NCBI GenBank assembly: GCA_016934095.1
Contig: JAFGTO010000087.1
Span: 1 to 5,236, forward strand
Direction: 5' to 3'
DNA length: 5,236 bases
From: Candidatus Glassiibacteriota bacterium
GTDB taxonomy: Bacteria > Gemmatimonadota > Glassbacteria > GWA2-58-10
Position numbers and translations under genes: made by a program. Numbering within the stretch: the stretch's first letter is position 1; each line of letters begins with the position of its first letter. Positions 1-5,236 of the stretch are shown one piece after another. The notes under the pieces were generated by a model. It was not told the DNA's origin and ran no database searches. It saw only the letters and a list, made by a program, of their open reading frames with translations.

Positions 1-275
1 AATTCATCCAGCGTGCCGCAGAGGAAAACCAGGGGAAAGCCTTCCGCGCTGGAGTCGAAGAGATATCGGGCCACCACGAAACCGTCCCCGCCGTTGTTCC
101 CCTTGCCGCAGAGTACTACCGGCCGCGAGCTTTTCGCCCCGGGCAGGCGGCGGATCATCGCCTCGACCACGCTGCGGCCCGCGGTCTCCATCAAGACCGC
201 CCCAGGCAGACCCAGGGAACGGATTGCCTCACGGTCCACCCTGGCTATCTGTTCAGCAGTAAGTATCGGTAGCAT
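1..275 (-). CDS. nnr: NAD(P)H-hydrate epimerase domain protein (YjeF/Nnr N-terminus), partial at left edge
   Basis: The first 91 residues of a YjeF N-terminal (Rossmann-like) domain are visible, running off the window without a stop. The translation starts MLPILTAEQIARVDREAI and carries the family motif LMETAG (residues 28-33) and the nucleotide-binding loop GKGNNGGDGFVVAR (57-70), which are diagnostic of NAD(P)H-hydrate epimerase. This enzyme interconverts the R and S forms of damaged, hydrated NAD(P)H so that the S-specific dehydratase can repair it. In most bacteria the epimerase is fused to a C-terminal ribokinase-like ADP-dependent dehydratase; that part would lie outside the window, so fusion cannot be judged. 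The ATG at 273-275 is supported by a GGAAGG Shine-Dalgarno (281-286) five bases upstream and by alignment of the N-terminus with the family start. It follows the zinc-ribbon gene after 63 bp in the same orientation. Family assignment is firm; the symbol assumes the usual bifunctional form. Confidence 0.93.
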   Translation of the reverse strand, partial: MLPILTAEQIARVDREAIRSLGLPGAVLMETAGRSVVEAMIRRLPGAKSSRPVVLCGKGNNGGDGFVVARYLFDSSAEGFPLVFLCGTLDE

Positions 276-280
276 CAGTA

Positions 281-286
281 CCTTCC
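281..286 (-). promoter_or_regulatory. Ribosome binding site of nnr
   Basis: GGAAGG on the minus strand ends five bases before the ATG at 273-275. It is purine-rich, well spaced and decides the start of the truncated nnr gene. Confidence 0.6.
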
Positions 287-338
287 GGTATCAGTAATAA
301 CAGCCGCCGCCATCCCGCAAACTCGGGGGGCAGCTTGC

Positions 339-536
339 TTATTTGAAAGATTTGCCGATATCTTTGCCGATCGAGACTTCCCCGTTGTCGATCCTCAGGT
401 GAAAACCACAGTCAGGGTTGGTGCAAACCCAGGCTTTATACATGATAGATGCGCCATCGCGGCCGTAGTCGCTCAACGGGATCAGAACGCCCTGATTACA
501 CTTCAGACATTGCGGAAAATGAAGATCGCTACTCAT
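339..536 (-). CDS. Small zinc-ribbon-like protein, 65 aa, function unknown
   Basis: A 65-residue protein with two paired-cysteine knuckles: C10-x2-C13 near the N-terminus (QCLKCNQG) and C38-x4-C43 (WVCTNPDCGFHLRID) after a 24-residue spacer. This layout is typical of small zinc ribbons that bind one structural zinc ion. The segment after the second knuckle is a short beta-hairpin-like stretch followed by a basic tail ending in KSFK. There is no signal peptide or membrane segment, so it should be cytoplasmic. I do not recognise a named family; nucleic-acid or protein binding would be the usual guess for such a fold, but nothing here proves it. The ATG at 534-536 has a GGGGTGGA ribosome binding site (543-550) six bases upstream and a promoter candidate just before it. 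Ends in TAA at 339-341, 63 bp before nnr. The ordered cysteines and good translation signals argue that this is a real gene. Confidence 0.82.
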   Translation of the reverse strand: MSSDLHFPQCLKCNQGVLIPLSDYGRDGASIMYKAWVCTNPDCGFHLRIDNGEVSIGKDIGKSFK

Positions 537-542
537 CGTAAG

Positions 543-550
543 TCCACCCC
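543..550 (-). promoter_or_regulatory. Ribosome binding site of the zinc-ribbon gene
   Basis: GGGGTGGA on the minus strand, six bases before the ATG at 534-536. It resembles a Shine-Dalgarno with one T interrupting the purine run and supports this start. Confidence 0.5.
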
Positions 551-564
551 GTCCCTGAAAGGTT

Positions 565-573
565 AGTATAGCA
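565..573 (-). promoter_or_regulatory. Candidate extended -10 promoter for the zinc-ribbon gene
   Basis: The minus strand reads TGC-TATACT: a -10 hexamer one base off TATAAT, preceded by the TG dinucleotide of extended -10 promoters. No good -35 lies 16-18 bases upstream, which fits the extended -10 class. Transcription would begin near 558, about 20 bases before the zinc-ribbon start codon and just after the lipoprotein stop. It implies that the zinc-ribbon gene and perhaps nnr can be transcribed separately from the genes upstream. Prediction from sequence only. Confidence 0.35.
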
Positions 574-581
574 GTAGTGAG

Positions 582-1181
582 TTACCGGACCGGTTTGTTG
601 AGGTAGAGGCTGTCGGGATCATACCTGCCCTCGATCATGTTGATACGAACCAGGTCCCCGAAATCCGTGATCAACCACATCTTACGCGATGCATCGAGTT
701 TCATTTCCAGTGTTGTTTCAAACTCCCTCCCCTGTTTTGTGGTTCCCTCGACACCCTTGAAGGACACGTTGATAAACGCGTCGCTGTCGTCCCGGTTGAT
801 AACTATTCCTCTCTTGCGTTTGACACGGTAGGACGACATCTTCATCACAGGCAAGTCTTTCTCGTAAAACTTCTCCTTGTAGCGAGCTATCTCCCTTTCC
901 TTTTCTTCCGGCGAGTAGCGCTGGAAAATATTCCAGGCGATATAGCTTTCGGCCAGCAGCACCCGCTCCCAGTACACCAGCGTATCGATGGCGCTTTTGT
1001 CGCCCTCGGCCACCGCCGCCAGGAACTGCTCGACCACCTGACGGGGAGTGTTCCGCTCGCGGGTGCAGGAAGAAAGCACTGCCAGGATCAGGCAGGCGGC
1101 CGCCGGAGCCGCTCCGGCCCTCCTCATCCAAAGCCGGAACAACTGTGCCGGTACGCCGGCGGGCTTGCTCAGTCGAGCCAT
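582..1181 (-). CDS. Putative lipoprotein with NTF2-like/DUF4878-type N-terminal helix, function unknown
   Basis: A 199-residue protein with a type II signal peptide: a basic MRR segment (19-21), a hydrophobic stretch AGAAPAAACLILAV, and the lipobox LSSC, with C39 the predicted lipidated residue. The following Thr is not an inner-membrane retention Asp, so outer-membrane placement is plausible if the cell has a Lol system. The mature protein opens with TPRQVVEQFLAAVAEGDKSA (45-64), the first helix seen in small NTF2-like lipoproteins such as DUF4878, then a charged, probably helical region (about 70-108) and beta strands ending in KMWLITDFGDL (167-177). No catalytic residues are recognised. 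The ATG at 1179-1181 overlaps the end of the response regulator gene by 13 bp and has GGAG 11 bases upstream. An internal ATG at 1125-1127 (Met19) would give a more typical 20-residue signal peptide but has no good ribosome site; the start is therefore uncertain. The lipoprotein call is solid, the domain call tentative. Confidence 0.83.
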   Translation of the reverse strand: MARLSKPAGVPAQLFRLWMRRAGAAPAAACLILAVLSSCTRERNTPRQVVEQFLAAVAEGDKSAIDTLVYWERVLLAESYIAWNIFQRYSPEEKEREIARYKEKFYEKDLPVMKMSSYRVKRKRGIVINRDDSDAFINVSFKGVEGTTKQGREFETTLEMKLDASRKMWLITDFGDLVRINMIEGRYDPDSLYLNKPVR

Positions 1182-1525
1182 TTTTCGATTTTCTCCATTA
1201 TTTTATTGGGAGCGAGCGGCTTGAGCAGATAGTCGTTACAGCCGCTATCCACCGCCTTCTTGGCACTGAAAGCCGAATGTGCGGTAACTGCCACGACCGG
1301 GACCGGGTAAAGGGTGGCGTGCTTGCGCAGCCGGCTGATCATCTCCAGCCCGCCCATACCCCGCATGGAGAGGTCCAGAAAGATCAGGTCCGGCTGCTCG
1401 GCCTCGGCAACCTCGAGCCCCTGCCTGCCGTCCTCAGCTTCGAGAACCAGGTAGTCGCCTTCCAGCAGGCTGGTGAAAATGTCGCGGTTCCCGGCAACGT
1501 CATCAATCACAAGAATTTTTTTCAT
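1169..1525 (-). CDS. Single-domain response regulator (CheY/DivK-like receiver)
   Basis: A 118-residue stand-alone receiver domain. It has every signature residue: the acidic pair D8-D9 (ILVIDD) for Mg2+ binding, phosphoacceptor D51 (IFLDLSMRGMGG), the switch T81 (VVAVTAH) and K102 (YLLKPL). It ends right after the last helix (IMEKIEKWLD), so there is no output domain; signalling would be by protein-protein contact or as a phosphorelay intermediate, in the cytoplasm. The sequence resembles DivK-type and hybrid-kinase receivers, as judged from memory of those families. No histidine kinase is in the window, so the partner is unknown. The first ATG at 1523-1525 gives the canonical MKKILVIDD start; the frame is open for 11 more codons to a TTG at 1556-1558, but that extension adds nothing family-like and was rejected. 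Only a weak GGA precedes the ATG. It lies 101 bp after carB and overlaps the lipoprotein gene, suggesting translational coupling with the latter. Confidence 0.92.
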   Translation of the reverse strand: MKKILVIDDVAGNRDIFTSLLEGDYLVLEAEDGRQGLEVAEAEQPDLIFLDLSMRGMGGLEMISRLRKHATLYPVPVVAVTAHSAFSAKKAVDSGCNDYLLKPLAPNKIMEKIEKWLD

Positions 1526-1626
1526 TTTTCCATACCCGGTGCTTACGGCTTCCGGCAAAGCCCGCCGGCTCGGTCAAACCCGGCCCGCTCCTGCCGCGGA
1601 TGAGAGGGATCAGGCACACCCGCCGG

Positions 1627-4836
<3,210 letters not shown>

Positions 4837-4900
4837 ACTGCCGGGTCCCGGTTCGGGCCATTCGAGATAGTTTTGATGAAATAACAGACAGCTTTAAGTG

Positions 4901-4915
4901 GTGATCTTAAGTCAC
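4901..4915. promoter_or_regulatory. Imperfect palindrome, operator candidate ahead of carB
   Basis: The plus strand reads GTGA-TCTTAAG-TCAC, a dyad with 4-bp perfect arms and a 7-base centre. It overlaps or immediately follows the transcription start predicted from the TATAAT at 4921-4926, where a repressor could act. The arms recall CRP/FNR-type half sites, but those have six bases between the arms, not seven. The dyad is short enough to arise by chance, so this is a suggestion only. Confidence 0.2.
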
Positions 4916-4920
4916 ACTAC

Positions 4921-4926
4921 ATTATA
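4921..4926 (-). promoter_or_regulatory. Candidate -10 box of the carB promoter
   Basis: A perfect TATAAT on the minus strand inside an AT-rich patch, about 85 bp before the carB ATG. The best -35 with a 17-base spacer (4944-4949, CAGGCA) matches TTGACA at only three of six positions and falls inside the first hairpin of the neighbouring inverted repeat. Transcription would start near 4914 and give a leader of about 78 bases. The -10 is convincing by eye; the weak -35 suggests either low basal activity or help from an activator. Confidence 0.45.
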
Positions 4927-4940
4927 GATTTACACACCCC

Positions 4941-4957
4941 GCCTGCCTGCGGCAGGC
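4941..4957. repeat. Perfect inverted repeat, first hairpin of a composite element
   Basis: GCCTGCC (4941-4947) and GGCAGGC (4951-4957) form a 7-bp GC-rich stem closed by the three bases TGC. It sits one base before the terminator-like hairpin at 4959-4974, and CACCCC on its left side recurs as CACCCC at 4957-4962, so the right-hand GGGG could pair with either copy. The pair of hairpins looks like a compact dispersed palindromic repeat unit rather than ordinary spacer DNA, although only one copy is present in this window. Confidence 0.6.
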
Positions 4958-4958
4958 A

Positions 4959-4981
4959 CCCCTCTCAAGAGGGGATTTTTT
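4959..4981 (+). terminator. Intrinsic terminator-like hairpin, plus-strand orientation
   Basis: CCCCTC (4959-4964) pairs with GAGGGG (4969-4974) around a TCAA loop; after one A comes a run of six T (4976-4981). On the plus strand this is a textbook rho-independent terminator. On the minus strand, where all the genes lie, the hairpin is followed by GTGCCTGC rather than a T run, so it should not efficiently end the phosphoesterase transcript. No plus-strand gene ends here. It may stop antisense transcription from the carB region, or it may simply be part of a palindromic repeat. Confidence 0.6.
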
Positions 4982-4994
4982 ACGTCCGCGTCCG

Positions 4995-5011
4995 TGCAGC
5001 GCGAGGCTGCA
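4995..5011. repeat. Small inverted repeat after the phosphoesterase stop codon
   Basis: TGCAGC (4995-5000) and GCTGCA (5006-5011) flank five bases, giving a 6-bp stem that begins three bases after the TGA at 5015-5017 on the minus strand. It could stabilise the 3' end of the phosphoesterase mRNA. No T run follows it on the minus strand, so it is not called a terminator. Confidence 0.35.
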
Positions 5012-5014
5012 GGG

Positions 5015-5236
5015 TCAGCGATCCTTGAGGCTGACAACCTCCACTTCCAGGGTGTCGGTGTCCAGCAGGGCCACAGTAGGATCTCCGGTGAGCCAACCGC
5101 CGCATTCGCCCGGGTTGAGGACCAGCGGAAGAGTATCCTCCCCCTGAGGCCGCTCCACCACCACCTGGTGGGTGTGGCCGTAAATCACCACATCCACCCC
5201 CCCGTGCCGGCGCGCCTCGTCCCGGGCATCCGCGCA
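5015..5236 (-). CDS. YfcE/MJ0936-type metallophosphoesterase, C-terminal fragment (partial at right edge)
   Basis: The last 73 residues of a calcineurin-like phosphoesterase. The frame is open to the window edge, so the gene begins outside. The motif VDVVIYGHTHQ (fragment residues 15-25) is the conserved GHTH block whose histidines bind one of the two active-site metals. It is followed by the short strand pair and LNPGECGGWLTGDPTVALLD (41-60), which matches the NPG turn and C-terminal strands of the small YfcE/MJ0936 phosphodiesterase family. Such proteins are cytoplasmic, two-metal (often Mn2+) hydrolases of phosphodiesters; the natural substrate is often unknown. A GTG at 5195-5197 could be mistaken for a start, but it would leave only the C-terminal metal motif, and the upstream codons continue in frame in a family-like way. 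It ends in TGA, 178 bp before the carB start, in the same orientation. Family confident; exact subfamily and substrate not known. Confidence 0.88.
   Translation of the reverse strand, partial: CADARDEARRHGGVDVVIYGHTHQVVVERPQGEDTLPLVLNPGECGGWLTGDPTVALLDTDTLEVEVVSLKDR

Noticed and set aside
1..5. The window opens with AATTC, as an EcoRI-cut clone end would
   Set aside because: The window edges are probably arbitrary, and an intact GAATTC also occurs uncut at 3236-3241; no support for a cloning junction.
13..297. A 94-codon plus-strand frame at the left edge
   Set aside because: The opposite strand encodes a clear YjeF N-terminal domain with the GKGNNGGDG loop; the plus frame has no recognisable features.
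314..327. Inverted repeat CCCG/CGGG between the zinc-ribbon gene and nnr
   Set aside because: The stem is only 4 bp and no T run follows on the minus strand; too weak to call a terminator.
584..594. Palindrome ACCGG-A-CCGGT at the lipoprotein stop codon
   Set aside because: The single-base centre does not allow a stable hairpin without losing most of the stem; it may be a chance dyad.
718..1131. A 137-codon minus-strand frame within the lipoprotein gene
   Set aside because: It is an out-of-frame shadow of the lipoprotein, low in complexity and without a signal peptide or domain.
1526..1626. Possible terminator or promoter between carB and the response regulator
   Set aside because: There is a short CCGGC/GCCGG pairing with a 7-base loop and a repeated CCGGCGGG, but no T run and no convincing -10/-35 pair. 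The region is GC-rich enough for such matches by chance.

Overview
The window is a moderately GC-rich stretch of bacterial chromosome in which every supported gene lies on the minus strand. Reading from right to left, in the direction of transcription, the order is: the 3' end of a YfcE-like metallophosphoesterase, an intergenic region with promoter-like and terminator-like elements, a full-length carB, a CheY/DivK-type single-domain response regulator, a putative lipoprotein, a 65-residue zinc-ribbon-like protein, and the 5' end of an nnr (YjeF-type) gene cut by the left edge. The lipoprotein signal sequence suggests a bacterium, probably with a Gram-negative type of envelope. Nothing here fixes the phylum; a deep-branching or environmental lineage is possible, but that is only an impression.

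Right part (4837-5236). The metallophosphoesterase fragment ends at 5015. Between it and carB is about 180 bp holding two adjacent perfect hairpins. The second is followed by six T on the plus strand, so it looks like an intrinsic terminator facing away from carB. A consensus TATAAT reads toward carB, and a small imperfect palindrome overlaps the predicted transcription start.

Centre (1627-4836). carB encodes the complete 1069-residue large subunit of carbamoyl phosphate synthetase, with both ATP-grasp halves and the C-terminal allosteric domain intact. No carA is visible on either side.

Left part (1-1626). A 118-residue receiver protein is followed, with a 13-bp overlap if the upstream start is used, by a lipoprotein whose mature N-terminus resembles small NTF2-like domains. 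After a short gap with an extended -10 promoter candidate come the zinc-ribbon protein and nnr (NAD(P)H-hydrate repair). The genes do not form one recognisable pathway. The tight spacing of the response regulator and lipoprotein suggests co-expression; the others look like co-oriented housekeeping or hypothetical genes. I found no defence system, mobile element, CRISPR array, tRNA or rRNA, and no clear candidate for a novel multi-gene system.
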